Shown piece after piece: positions 1 to 5,836 of a DNA stretch of 6,103 nt. Position 1 is the stretch's first letter. Each line of letters opens with the position of its first letter. Both the position numbers and the translations under genes were made by a program. The notes below the pieces were generated by a model that was not told the DNA's origin, made no database searches, and was given only the letters and a program-made list of their open reading frames with translations. The DNA is taken from the NCBI GenBank assembly GCA_041674625.1, contig JBAYVI010000180.1, positions 1 to 6,103 on the forward strand, in the 5' to 3' direction. The stretch comes from BRH-c32 sp041674625. Its GTDB lineage: Bacteria; Bacteroidota; Ignavibacteria; Ignavibacteriales; Melioribacteraceae.

Positions 1-84
1 GGTGCTAAAGTGATTATCGATGAAAAAACCGGTAAACAGAAAAGAGCAAGAATAAGCAAAGCCAGCGGCGAAATGTTGCAATAA
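1..84 (+). CDS. rplX: 50S ribosomal protein L24, C-terminal end (partial)
   Basis: The window opens inside this gene. Frame 1 reads 27 residues, beginning GAKVIIDEKTGKQKRARISK and ending GEMLQ, then TAA at 82-84. The pattern (a G-x-K turn, a basic K/R stretch, then an ISK-x-SGE ending) matches the C-terminus of bacterial L24. This protein binds 23S rRNA early in 50S assembly and sits near the exit of the peptide tunnel. Its place directly upstream of rplE is the standard spc-operon order and supports the call. The start, KOW domain and most of the protein lie outside the window. The stop is 10 bases before the first possible rplE start, so the two are surely co-transcribed. Identity rests on a short tail plus context. 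Confidence 0.88.
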   Translation, partial: GAKVIIDEKTGKQKRARISKASGEMLQ

Positions 85-94
85 TTAAAGGTTT

Positions 95-766
95 ATGAGA
101 GAAATGGCAAAGACAAAAGAAAATGTAGAAAAAACTGAAAAACAAGGCAAGAAAGCAAAAGCACCTGTTGAAGCTCCGGCCCCAAAAGTAGCTGTTGCTC
201 CACAGCCAAAAATTCCTGCTCGTTTATATGAAAAATATAAAACTGATATTGTTCCTAAATTAAAAGAACAGTTCGCTTACAAGAGTGTAATGCAGGTTCC
301 TCGCCTTCATAAGATTGTTATCAATATGGGTGTTGGTGATGCTGCTTCGGATCAGAAAATTTTAGATGAAGCTGTTAAGGATCTTGAAACTATAACAGGT
401 CAAAAACCTTCTGTTAGAATAGCAAAAAAAGCTATATCTAATTTCAAACTTCGTGAAGGAATGAAAATTGGTGCTAAAGTCACTCTTAGAACTGATATTA
501 TGTATGAATTTCTTGATAGATTTATATCATTAGTTCTTCCGAGAGTTAGAGATTTTAAGGGAGTACCTGATAAATCGTTTGATGGAAGAGGTAATTATAC
601 ACTTGGTTTGAAAGAGCAGGTTATTTTCCCAGAAATTAACGCAGATAAAGTAACTAAAATTTTAGGAATGGATATAACATTCGTTACATCAGCTAAAACA
701 GACAAAGAAGCATTTGAATTATTAGCTGCATTTGGGATGCCTTTCCGTAAAAAGGAAATTAATTAA
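95..766 (+). CDS. rplE: 50S ribosomal protein L5 with N-terminal Lys/Ala/Pro-rich extension
   Basis: L5 binds 5S rRNA and helps form the central protuberance of the 50S subunit, contacting the P-site tRNA. The conserved body starts near residue 41 (ARLYEKYK) and runs through VPRLHKIVINMGVG (68-81), the family signature around LETITGQKP (97-105), ISNFKLREGMKIGAKVTLR (114-132), FDGRGNYTLG (162-171) and MDITFVTSAKTD (192-203). This resembles Bacteroidota/Chlorobiota L5. At 223 residues it is about 40 longer than the usual 180-185. The excess is an N-terminal tail rich in Lys, Glu, Ala and Pro with no predicted fold. Two in-frame ATGs compete: 95 (MREMAK) lies only 3 bases after an AAAGG at 87-91, whereas 104 (MAKTKE) lies 12 bases after it and gives a more typical MAK start. 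I give the longer form; 104 is quite possible. Identity is certain, the start is not. Confidence 0.96.
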   Translation: MREMAKTKENVEKTEKQGKKAKAPVEAPAPKVAVAPQPKIPARLYEKYKTDIVPKLKEQFAYKSVMQVPRLHKIVINMGVGDAASDQKILDEAVKDLETITGQKPSVRIAKKAISNFKLREGMKIGAKVTLRTDIMYEFLDRFISLVLPRVRDFKGVPDKSFDGRGNYTLGLKEQVIFPEINADKVTKILGMDITFVTSAKTDKEAFELLAAFGMPFRKKEIN

Positions 767-769
767 AGG
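765..769 (+). promoter_or_regulatory. Ribosome binding site of rpsN, overlapping the rplE stop codon
   Basis: AAAGG at 765-769 lies 7 bases before the ATG at 777 and shares its first two bases with the rplE TAA (764-766). This selects ATG 777 over the in-frame upstream ATG at 732, which lies inside rplE and would add 15 residues foreign to S14. The arrangement implies that ribosomes finishing rplE uncover or pass on to the rpsN start. Confidence 0.7.
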
Positions 770-776
770 TTATTAT

Positions 777-1046
777 ATGGCAAGAAAAAGTTTGTTAGCA
801 AGAGAAGCAAAAAGAAAAGTTTTGGTCGCTAAATTTGCTGAAAAAAGAAAAGAATTAAAGGAAAATGGGGATTATGATGCTTTGCAGCTTCTTCCAAGAA
901 ATTCTGCTAAAGTAAGAATGCATAATCGTTGTCAAATTTCAGGCAGACCAAGAGCATATTATAGAAAATTTGGAATTTCACGTCTCGTTTTCAGGGAAAT
1001 GGCTCTTAAAGGTGAAATTCCCGGTGTAAAAAAATCAAGTTGGTAA
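777..1046 (+). CDS. rpsN: 30S ribosomal protein S14, zinc-free (C-) 89-residue form
   Basis: S14 is a late-assembling protein of the 30S head that contacts 16S rRNA near the A and P sites. The 89-residue product starts MARKSLLAREAKR and ends IPGVKKSSW. It carries the family signature in RCQISGRPRAYYRKFGISR (51-69) followed by FREMA (72-76) and the conserved GxIPGVKK-S-W tail. The length and the single cysteine (C52) show the long C- form, without the paired CxxC zinc ligands of the 61-residue type. I chose ATG 777 because MARKS fits the family and is preceded by AAAGG at a good distance. A longer reading from 732 would run back into rplE and is not family-like. The gene lies 10 bases after rplE and 18 bases before rpsH, which is the classic order. 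Confidence 0.97.
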   Translation: MARKSLLAREAKRKVLVAKFAEKRKELKENGDYDALQLLPRNSAKVRMHNRCQISGRPRAYYRKFGISRLVFREMALKGEIPGVKKSSW

Positions 1047-1050
1047 TAAG

Positions 1051-1056
1051 AGGAGA
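1051..1056 (+). promoter_or_regulatory. Strong Shine-Dalgarno site of rpsH
   Basis: AGGAGA, within a longer purine run AAGAGGAGA, lies 8-9 bases before the rpsH ATG at 1065. It is one of the best anti-SD matches in the window, consistent with S8 having its own efficient initiation rather than depending only on coupling to rpsN. Confidence 0.75.
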
Positions 1057-1064
1057 ATTAGTAA

Positions 1065-1460
1065 ATGCCAGTTAACGACCCGATTGCAGATTTTCTAACT
1101 AGAATAAGAAATGCAGTTAAAGCACGTAAAAAAGTTGTGGATATTCCTTCATCTAAGATGAAAGTAAGCTTAGCAGAAATTTTGAAAGTAAATAAGTTTA
1201 TTAAAGATTATAGTATAGTTGAAGATAATAAACAGAATGTGTTAAAGGTTCAACTTCAGTATGTTGGTGGTGTGCCTTCGATAAGCGGATTGAGAAAAAT
1301 AAGTTCTCCCGGTTTAAGAAGATATACCGATAAAAATGGTATTCCTAGAGTCTATAATGGTTTAGGTATTGCGGTTGTATCGACTTCAAAAGGATTATTA
1401 ACAGATAAACAAGCAAGAAACGAATCTGTCGGCGGTGAAATAATCTGCCATATTTGGTAA
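1065..1460 (+). CDS. rpsH: 30S ribosomal protein S8
   Basis: S8 binds helix 21 of 16S rRNA and is a primary assembly protein of the 30S platform. The 131-residue product has the typical length and both conserved ends: MPVNDPIADFLTRIRNA at the N-terminus, and the signature GIAVVSTSKGLLTDKQAR (101-118) followed by GGEIICHIW at the C-terminus. The core includes PSSKMK (28-33) and SSPGLRRY (80-87). In E. coli, S8 is also the translational repressor of this operon, binding spc mRNA around the rplE start. I could not recognise an equivalent S8-binding hairpin near 80-110 here, so autoregulation by the same route is unproven. The ATG follows a strong AGGAGA. No oddities in length or conserved residues. 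Confidence 0.98.
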   Translation: MPVNDPIADFLTRIRNAVKARKKVVDIPSSKMKVSLAEILKVNKFIKDYSIVEDNKQNVLKVQLQYVGGVPSISGLRKISSPGLRRYTDKNGIPRVYNGLGIAVVSTSKGLLTDKQARNESVGGEIICHIW

Positions 1461-1467
1461 AATTTGT

Positions 1468-1472
1468 GAGGA
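1468..1472 (+). promoter_or_regulatory. Ribosome binding site that fixes the GTG start of rplF
   Basis: GAGGA at 1468-1472 lies 7 bases before GTG 1480. No ATG in frame gives the conserved L6 N-terminus, so this site and the family-typical MSRVGKKP reading together decide the non-ATG start. Confidence 0.7.
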
Positions 1473-1479
1473 ATAAGAA

Positions 1480-2016
1480 GTGTCAAGAGTTGGTAAAAAA
1501 CCGGTAAACGTAAAAGACGTAACTGTTACTTTAGCTGATGGTTTTGTTACAGTTAAAGGTAAGTTAGGTGAGCTTCAAACTAAAGTTCATCCGAATATGA
1601 AAATAGAAATTCAAGGTACAGAATTAATTGTATCTCGACCGGATGAAACAAAAGTAAATAAAGCACTTCATGGATTAACAAGAGCTTTAATACAGAATAT
1701 GGTTAGTGGAGTTACTGAAGGTTATGTTAAAACATTGGATATAGTAGGTGTTGGTTTCAAAGCTGAGGCAAAAGCTAATGGTGTGCTGTTCAACTTAGGT
1801 TTTTCACATCCAATCTTTTTCCAAGTTCCTGAAGAAGTAAAATTAGAAGTTGTAACTCCAACACAAATAAAAGTATCCGGAAGTGATAAAGAATTAATTG
1901 GCTTAGTAGCTGCAAAAATTCGTTCACTCAAGAAACCTGAACCTTATAAAGGGAAAGGTATTAAATACTCTAATGAAGTTATCATTCGTAAAGCTGGTAA
2001 AACAGCCGGCAAGTAA
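1480..2016 (+). CDS. rplF: 50S ribosomal protein L6
   Basis: L6 sits at the base of the L7/L12 stalk, binds the sarcin-ricin region of 23S rRNA, and is needed for late 50S assembly and factor binding. The 178-residue product has the normal length and two repeated alpha/beta domains, roughly residues 1-82 and 83-178. Landmarks are MSRVGKKPV at the start, LHGLTRALIQNMV (63-75), GVGFKAE (90-96), FSHP (108-111) and the C-terminal signature PEPYKGKGIKY (153-163). Translation starts at GTG, chosen because it yields the conserved N-terminus behind a GAGGA. The gap from rpsH is 19 bases. The strand-reversed reading frame at 1722-1931 is a shadow of this gene. Very sure of the identity. Confidence 0.98.
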   Translation: MSRVGKKPVNVKDVTVTLADGFVTVKGKLGELQTKVHPNMKIEIQGTELIVSRPDETKVNKALHGLTRALIQNMVSGVTEGYVKTLDIVGVGFKAEAKANGVLFNLGFSHPIFFQVPEEVKLEVVTPTQIKVSGSDKELIGLVAAKIRSLKKPEPYKGKGIKYSNEVIIRKAGKTAGK

Positions 2017-2037
2017 CAGCAGGAGACAGGAAATAAA

Positions 2038-2403
2038 ATGTTTTTAAAGGATAATCAGAAAAGAGCAAGAAAAAAAATACGTGTACGCAAAAAATTATCT
2101 GGTACTACGGTACGTCCTCGTTTAGCGGTTTACAGAAGCTTAGATAAAATTTATGCGCAAATCGTAGATGATTCTAAAGGTGTTACATTAGTTGCAGCTT
2201 CATCTTTAACAAAAGATTTAGTGGAAGAACTAAAAGGCACAAAGACTAAAGTTGCTAAAAGCAAATTAGTTGGAAAATATATTGCAAAAATTGCAATTGA
2301 AAAAGGAATTGAAGCGGTAGTATTCGATAGAAGTGGCTATGAATATCATGGCAGAGTACAAGCTTTAGCAGAAGGTGCAAGAGAAGGCGGTTTGAAGTTT
2401 TAA
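2038..2403 (+). CDS. rplR: 50S ribosomal protein L18
   Basis: L18 binds 5S rRNA together with L5 and L25-type proteins and anchors it to the 50S central protuberance. The 121-residue product fits the family. It has a very basic N-terminal arm (residues 1-28, rich in K/R), then RPRLAVYRSLDKIYAQIVDD (27-46), a central VGKYIAKIAIEKGI (78-91), and the conserved end VVFDRSGYEYHGRVQALA (94-111) with AREGGLKF. The ATG follows AGGAGA at 2021-2026 (spacing somewhat long) and a second CAGG at 2027-2030 at a better distance. It ends with TAA at 2401-2403, only 10 bases before a tRNA gene; in the standard operon rpsE would follow directly. The basic tail sequence resembles that of L24, which is ordinary rRNA-binding composition. 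Confidence 0.98.
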   Translation: MFLKDNQKRARKKIRVRKKLSGTTVRPRLAVYRSLDKIYAQIVDDSKGVTLVAASSLTKDLVEELKGTKTKVAKSKLVGKYIAKIAIEKGIEAVVFDRSGYEYHGRVQALAEGAREGGLKF

Positions 2404-2413
2404 TCAAATACAC

Positions 2414-2487
2414 TGCCGGGTCGTCTAATGGCAGGACAGCGGCCTTTGGAGCCGTATGTGGAGGTTCGAATCCTCCCCCGGCAGCCA
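2414..2487 (+). tRNA. tRNA-Gln (anticodon TTG, UUG in RNA), CCA encoded
   Basis: A complete 74-base cloverleaf lies between rplR and rpsE. The acceptor stem TGCCGGG (2414-2420) pairs with CCCGGCA (2477-2483), followed by discriminator G2484 and encoded CCA (2485-2487). The D stem GTC/GAC (2423-2425, 2435-2437) holds a loop with the GG pair at 2430-2431. The anticodon stem GCGGC/GCCGT (2439-2443, 2451-2455) closes a 7-base loop CTTTGGA, placing TTG at 2446-2448. The variable loop is 2456-2459. The T stem GGAGG/CCTCC (2460-2464, 2472-2476) encloses TTCGAAT. The U1-A72 pair, G73 and U35-G36 are recognised identity elements of bacterial tRNA-Gln. It should decode CAA, and CAG by wobble. No convincing promoter is visible just upstream, so it is probably cut out of the spc transcript. 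Position 37 is G next to G36, a possible m1G37 (TrmD) site by inference. Confidence 0.97.
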
Positions 2488-2490
2488 AAT

Positions 2491-2518
2491 ATTAATTCAA
2501 TTTTAAGACGAATTTAAT
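2491..2518 (+). repeat. AT-rich imperfect inverted repeat in the rpsE leader
   Basis: ATTAATTC (2491-2498) can pair with GAATTTAAT (2510-2518) as eight base pairs with one bulged T (2515) and an 11-base loop. Only one pair is G-C, so the hairpin would be weak and there is no U-run typical of an intrinsic terminator. It lies three bases after the tRNA CCA, inside the 45-base spacer leading to rpsE. It may influence 3' processing of the tRNA or the stability of the new 5' end, but chance in AT-rich sequence is a real alternative. Confidence 0.3.
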
Positions 2519-2532
2519 CGGAATAGAGTGAA

Positions 2533-3045
2533 ATGAATTTAAAGTACAAAAAAGTTTCAGGCTTAGAAAATCTTAAGGAAAAGATTGTTCATATCAATAG
2601 AGTTGCAAAAGTAGTTAAAGGTGGTAGAAGATTCAGCTTTAACGCTATTGTAGTTGTTGGTGATGGCAATGGACACGTTGGTATCGGTATGGGTAAAGCT
2701 AATGAAGTAACCGATGCAATTTCTAAAGGTATTGATGATGCTAAGAAAAATGTGTATAAAGTTCCTATTATTAAAGGAACTGTTCCTCATACCATAATTG
2801 GTAAGTTTGGAGCCGGTAGAGTATTATTGAAACCTGCTACTCCTGGTACAGGTGTAATTGCTGGCGGTGGAGTTCGTGCGGTGCTTGAATCTGCAGGTAT
2901 TCAGGATATTTTAACCAAATCTCTTGGTTCGAGTAACCCTCATAATCAGGTTAAAGCTACTTTAATGGGTCTTCTAAATCTTGTTGATGCTCGTTCGATG
3001 GCTTACAAACGTGGTATGAAAGTTACCGAATTGTTTAATTTATAA
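2533..3045 (+). CDS. rpsE: 30S ribosomal protein S5
   Basis: S5 lies on the solvent side of the 30S neck, contributes to decoding accuracy and helicase activity at the mRNA entry, and carries spectinomycin-resistance sites in other bacteria. The 170-residue product shows the double-stranded-RNA-binding-like N domain (about 15-78) with the signature GGRRFSFNAIVVVGDGNGHVG (30-50, key residues G30, R32, F34, G43, D44, G47, G50). The C domain (about 85-160) contains HTIIGKFGAGRVLLKPA and GTGVIAGGGVRAVLE. The loop VVKGGRR (27-33) is the region linked to spectinomycin response. An in-frame TAG at 2524-2526 rules out a longer form. The site upstream is weak (GGAATAGAG at 2520-2528). Unlike its neighbours it begins 45 bases after a tRNA, so translational coupling to rplR is unlikely. 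Confidence 0.98.
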   Translation: MNLKYKKVSGLENLKEKIVHINRVAKVVKGGRRFSFNAIVVVGDGNGHVGIGMGKANEVTDAISKGIDDAKKNVYKVPIIKGTVPHTIIGKFGAGRVLLKPATPGTGVIAGGGVRAVLESAGIQDILTKSLGSSNPHNQVKATLMGLLNLVDARSMAYKRGMKVTELFNL

Positions 3046-3056
3046 TTGAGGATTCT

Positions 3057-3245
3057 ATGGCTAAGAAATTAAAAGTTACGCAAACAAAAAGTGTTATTGA
3101 TAGACCAAAAGGGCAGAAACTTACTATTGAAGCTCTTGGATTGGGCAGACCCCATTATTCAGTTACAAAAAATGATACTCCTCAGATTAGAGGTATGATT
3201 AAGAAAGTATCGCATCTTGTTAAAGTAGAGGAAATTGAAGAATAA
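3057..3245 (+). CDS. rpmD: 50S ribosomal protein L30
   Basis: L30 is a small 23S rRNA-binding protein of the 50S subunit. The 62-residue product, starting MAKKLKVTQTKSVIDRPKGQ, has the usual L30 length and fold order: a basic beta strand (4-12), a helix containing KLTIEALGLGRPHYSV (21-36), then IRGMIKKVSHLVKVEE (44-59). The G-L-G-R turn replaces the G-L-R-K/R-I of proteobacterial L30, as I recall from Bacteroidota and Chlorobiota. GAGGA at 3048-3052 lies a short 4-5 bases before the ATG. The gene sits between rpsE and rplO as in most bacteria. L30 is dispensable in some lineages; here it is intact. Confidence 0.96.
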   Translation: MAKKLKVTQTKSVIDRPKGQKLTIEALGLGRPHYSVTKNDTPQIRGMIKKVSHLVKVEEIEE

Positions 3246-3255
3246 AGAGGATTAA

Positions 3256-3720
3256 ATGGATATTTTAAGTAATTTAAAACCTGCAGAAGGTGCTGTAAAA
3301 AAAGTAAAAAGAATTGGACGTGGTCAAGGTTCAGGACATGGTGGAACCTCTACAAACGGTATGAATGGACAAAATTCACGTTCAGGTGCTAAGTTTAGAG
3401 CTTGGTTTGAAGGTGGTCAAATGCCTTTACAGAGAAGAATTCCTAAACGTGGATTTACAAGTCCATTTAAGGTATATTTCCAAGTTGTTAATCTTGCAAC
3501 TTTGCAGACACTTGTTGAGAATAAAAAATTTGAAGATGGTATAGTAAATGCTGTAACACTATATAAGAACAACGTAATATCAAAAGCTGCTGCCCCATTT
3601 AAAATTTTGGGTAATGGCGATTTAAAAGTTAAATTAAATGTAGAGGCACATTCTTTTAGTGCTACTGCAAAAGAAAAAATTGAAGCCGCTGGTGGAACAA
3701 TTAAAGAGATAAAAATTTAA
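3256..3720 (+). CDS. rplO: 50S ribosomal protein L15
   Basis: L15 is an assembly protein of the 50S subunit that threads a long extended arm into 23S rRNA. The 154-residue product has this glycine-rich basic arm at residues 20-48 (IGRGQGSGHGG, then a GxxGQ-S/R-G stretch), followed by FEGGQMPLQRRIPKRGF (51-67), which is highly conserved. The C-terminal globular part ends with the family signature starting at KILGNGDLKVKLNV (116-129) and finishing ATAKEKIEAAGG (136-147). AGAGGA at 3246-3251 precedes the ATG by 4-5 bases. The TAA at 3718-3720 overlaps the secY ATG by one base (TAATG), so SecY synthesis is probably coupled to L15 translation. Nothing unusual in length or residues. Confidence 0.98.
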   Translation: MDILSNLKPAEGAVKKVKRIGRGQGSGHGGTSTNGMNGQNSRSGAKFRAWFEGGQMPLQRRIPKRGFTSPFKVYFQVVNLATLQTLVENKKFEDGIVNAVTLYKNNVISKAAAPFKILGNGDLKVKLNVEAHSFSATAKEKIEAAGGTIKEIKI

Positions 3721-5057
3721 TGGCTACTGTACAGGAAACCTTTAGAAATATTTTCAAAATTCATGAATTGCGTCAGAGAATTTTATATACTCTCGCTCTT
3801 CTATTAATAGTACGCGTTGGTGCGCACATCACATTGCCTGGTATTGATACTACATTACTTTCAGAGGCAATGAAGAATCAGTCTGCAAATAGTTTATTTG
3901 GTTTATATGATCTATTTGTAGGCGGTGCATTTTCTAATGCGGCTATTTTAGCACTTGGCATTATGCCATATATCAGTGCTTCTATTATCATCCAATTAGG
4001 TGGTGCTGTAATACCTTATTTCCAGAAACTCCAAAGAGAAGGGGAAGATGGAAGAAAGAAAATTACTCAACTTACGAGGTACGGAACTGTCCTAATTTCA
4101 GCACTTCAATCTTGGGGTGTTACTATTCACTTGATGAGTCTTCAGGTGAATAATATGCCTATTGTTCCTGAAGCTGTCAGAGGGATTACTTGGACACTTT
4201 CAACTATTGTTCTATTAGTAGCAGGTACTGTATTTACAATGTGGTTGGGCGAGCAAATTACTGATAAAGGTCTCGGAAATGGTATTTCCTTGATTATTTT
4301 CATCGGTATAATAAATCGTTTCCCATTTGCATTAATAGATGAATACAGATTGATTTCTGCTGGACAAAGAAATATTGTTGTTGAAGTAGTAATTTTGGTG
4401 ATAATGGTTCTTGTTATTGCAGGTGTAGTTCTTGTTACTCAAGGTACAAGAAGAATACCAGTTCAATATGCAAAAAGGGTAGTTGGTAGAAAGGTTTATG
4501 GCGGCGTTACTCAATATATACCTTTAAGAGTTAATACTGCAGGTGTAATGCCGATTATCTTTGCTCAGGCAATTATGTTCTTGCCTTCAACATTATTGTC
4601 ATTTTTCCCTAATAATGAATTTGTAGCAAGCATAGCCGGTTATTTTAATTATACTTCACTTGTATATGCGTTTATTTATGCATTAATGATTATTTTCTTT
4701 ACCTACTTTTATACAGCTATTGCATTTAATCCGCAGGATGTAGCAGAAAATATGAAAAAACAAGGTGGTTTTATTCCGGGTATTAGACCAGGAAAACAAA
4801 CCTCTGAATTTATTGATAATATTTTAACTAAAATTACATTGCCCGGATCAGTTTTCTTGGCAATAATAGCTGTTATGCCTTCATTTATTGCTAAGTTTGG
4901 TGTATCAGGTAGTTTTGCTTCATTCTTTGGTGGTACGAGTTTATTAATTATGGTGGGTGTTGCGTTAGATACTTTACAGCAGATAGAATCTCACTTGTTA
5001 ATGCGCCATTATGATGGATTTATGAAATCAGGCAAGATGAAAAGCAGAAGGTCTTAA
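3720..5057 (+). CDS. secY: Protein translocase channel subunit SecY
   Basis: SecY forms the pore of the SecYEG translocon in the inner membrane, working with SecA or the ribosome to export or insert proteins. The 445 residues show about ten hydrophobic segments, roughly at 21-40, 76-98, 122-141, 156-178, 186-205, 218-240, 272-295, 312-335, 372-393 and 400-418, plus the plug region near 58-75. The first family signature spans ALGIMPYISASIIIQL (78-93); the second spans WLGEQITDKGLGNGISLII (175-193). Cytoplasmic loops needed for SecA/ribosome contact are present: RRIPVQYAKRVVG (244-256), and GIRPGKQT (354-361) containing R356, equivalent to the essential Arg of E. coli SecY. The C-terminal SHLLMRHYDGF is typical. 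The start is set by TAATG overlap with rplO; only a weak AGAG at 3705-3708 precedes it. No adk follows; map does. Confidence 0.98.
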   Translation: MATVQETFRNIFKIHELRQRILYTLALLLIVRVGAHITLPGIDTTLLSEAMKNQSANSLFGLYDLFVGGAFSNAAILALGIMPYISASIIIQLGGAVIPYFQKLQREGEDGRKKITQLTRYGTVLISALQSWGVTIHLMSLQVNNMPIVPEAVRGITWTLSTIVLLVAGTVFTMWLGEQITDKGLGNGISLIIFIGIINRFPFALIDEYRLISAGQRNIVVEVVILVIMVLVIAGVVLVTQGTRRIPVQYAKRVVGRKVYGGVTQYIPLRVNTAGVMPIIFAQAIMFLPSTLLSFFPNNEFVASIAGYFNYTSLVYAFIYALMIIFFTYFYTAIAFNPQDVAENMKKQGGFIPGIRPGKQTSEFIDNILTKITLPGSVFLAIIAVMPSFIAKFGVSGSFASFFGGTSLLIMVGVALDTLQQIESHLLMRHYDGFMKSGKMKSRRS

Positions 5058-5071
5058 GGCGGTTATTTTAA

Positions 5072-5833
5072 GTGGTATTAATTAAGACAAAAAAAGAGAT
5101 TGATAAGATACGTGAAAGTTGTAGAATTGTTGCTGAAACTCTACAATTAGTTAAAAGTTATTCCAAACCCGGTATTACGACTTTGGAATTAGATAAGATT
5201 GCAGAAGATTATATTTTAAGCAATAACGGTATCCCGGCATTCAAAGGTTATTCACAAGCCGGTTCATTTGATTTTCCGGGTACTATTTGTTCTTCAATTG
5301 ATGATGAAGTCGTTCACGGGATTCCCGGAGATAGAAAGCTTGTGGAAGGGGAAATACTTTCTATTGATGTTGGAGTTGAAAAGGATCACTATTTCGGAGA
5401 CGCAGCATTAACGGTGGCAATTGGTGAAATCTCGAAAGAGAAGGCTCAATTAATGAAAGTTACCGAAGAAAGTCTTTACAAAGGAATTGAACAAGCAATT
5501 CCTAAAAATCGAGTTGGTGATATCTCGGCGGCGGTACAAGAACATGTAGAGAAACATGGTTTTTCTGTTGTAAGGGACTTATGCGGTCATGGAGTAGGTA
5601 AATATCTTCATGAATCTCCACAAATACCTAACTTCGGAAAGAGGGGTACTGGTTCTGTACTTAAAGAAGGAATGACGATTGCAATCGAACCCATGATTAA
5701 TTTGGGTTCACATAAAGTAACTGTTGCAATTGATGGCTGGACTGTTCAAACGGTTGATGGTTTAGCTTCTGCTCATTTTGAGCATTCTATTGCAATTATA
5801 AATGGAAAACCGGAAATATTAACAAAGTGCTAA
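5072..5833 (+). CDS. map: Methionine aminopeptidase, type I
   Basis: This cytosolic metalloenzyme removes the initiator methionine from nascent proteins whose second residue is small. The 253-residue product has the pita-bread fold motifs with all five metal ligands by comparison with E. coli: D99 (SIDVG), D110 (YFGDAA), H173 (CGHGVGKYLHE), E206 (IEPMIN) and E237 (HFEHSI). Substrate-site histidines H82 (VVHGIP) and H180 are also present. It is a short type I form with no N-terminal zinc-finger extension. Compared with E. coli there are about five extra residues at 61-67 after FKGY, and a shorter C-terminus. The start is GTG, chosen because it gives MVLIKTKKEI, matching the family's M-x-I-K-T start; the nearest SD-like AAGG (5056-5059) is rather distant. 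It follows secY by 14 bases and precedes infA by 3. Confidence 0.97.
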   Translation: MVLIKTKKEIDKIRESCRIVAETLQLVKSYSKPGITTLELDKIAEDYILSNNGIPAFKGYSQAGSFDFPGTICSSIDDEVVHGIPGDRKLVEGEILSIDVGVEKDHYFGDAALTVAIGEISKEKAQLMKVTEESLYKGIEQAIPKNRVGDISAAVQEHVEKHGFSVVRDLCGHGVGKYLHESPQIPNFGKRGTGSVLKEGMTIAIEPMINLGSHKVTVAIDGWTVQTVDGLASAHFEHSIAIINGKPEILTKC

Positions 5834-5836
5834 ATT

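Noticed and set aside
80..130. An S8 autoregulatory binding site at the rplX-rplE junction, as in E. coli
   Set aside because: The position would be right, but I could not draw a hairpin resembling 16S helix 21 from this A-rich sequence, so I do not annotate it.
732..776. Longer reading of rpsN beginning at ATG 732
   Set aside because: The extra 15 residues come from the other frame of the rplE 3' end and do not resemble S14; ATG 777 has a well-placed AAAGG and gives the conserved MARKS start.
1722..1931. Minus-strand open frame within rplF
   Set aside because: Shadow of the L6 gene; no recognisable domain and no room for its own signals. The same applies to minus-strand frames at 2563-2790 (in rpsE) and 4332-4514 (in secY).
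37..2071. A 16-base exact match (CAGAAAAGAGCAAGAA) at 37-52 in rplX and 2056-2071 in rplR
   Set aside because: Both encode QKRAR in basic rRNA-binding tails using the same A-rich codons. With no extension beyond 16 bases it looks like coding coincidence rather than a functional repeat.
2404..2413. A dedicated promoter for the tRNA
   Set aside because: I looked at the rplR end and the 10-base gap for a -35/-10 pair or a Bacteroidota-type TAnnTTTG box. TTGAAG at 2393-2398 would put its -10 inside the tRNA, and no convincing partner was found.
2414..2487. The tRNA as the attachment site of an integrated element
   Set aside because: tRNA genes are common integration targets, but the 3' flank runs straight into rpsE with no integrase gene and no repeat of the tRNA 3' end in the window.
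2255..2488. Minus-strand open frame of 77 codons starting MAAGGGFEPP
   Set aside because: It runs antisense across the tRNA and the end of rplR. The GGGFEPP start is the well-known false protein produced by reading a tRNA T-arm and acceptor stem backwards, and there is no family match or ribosome site.
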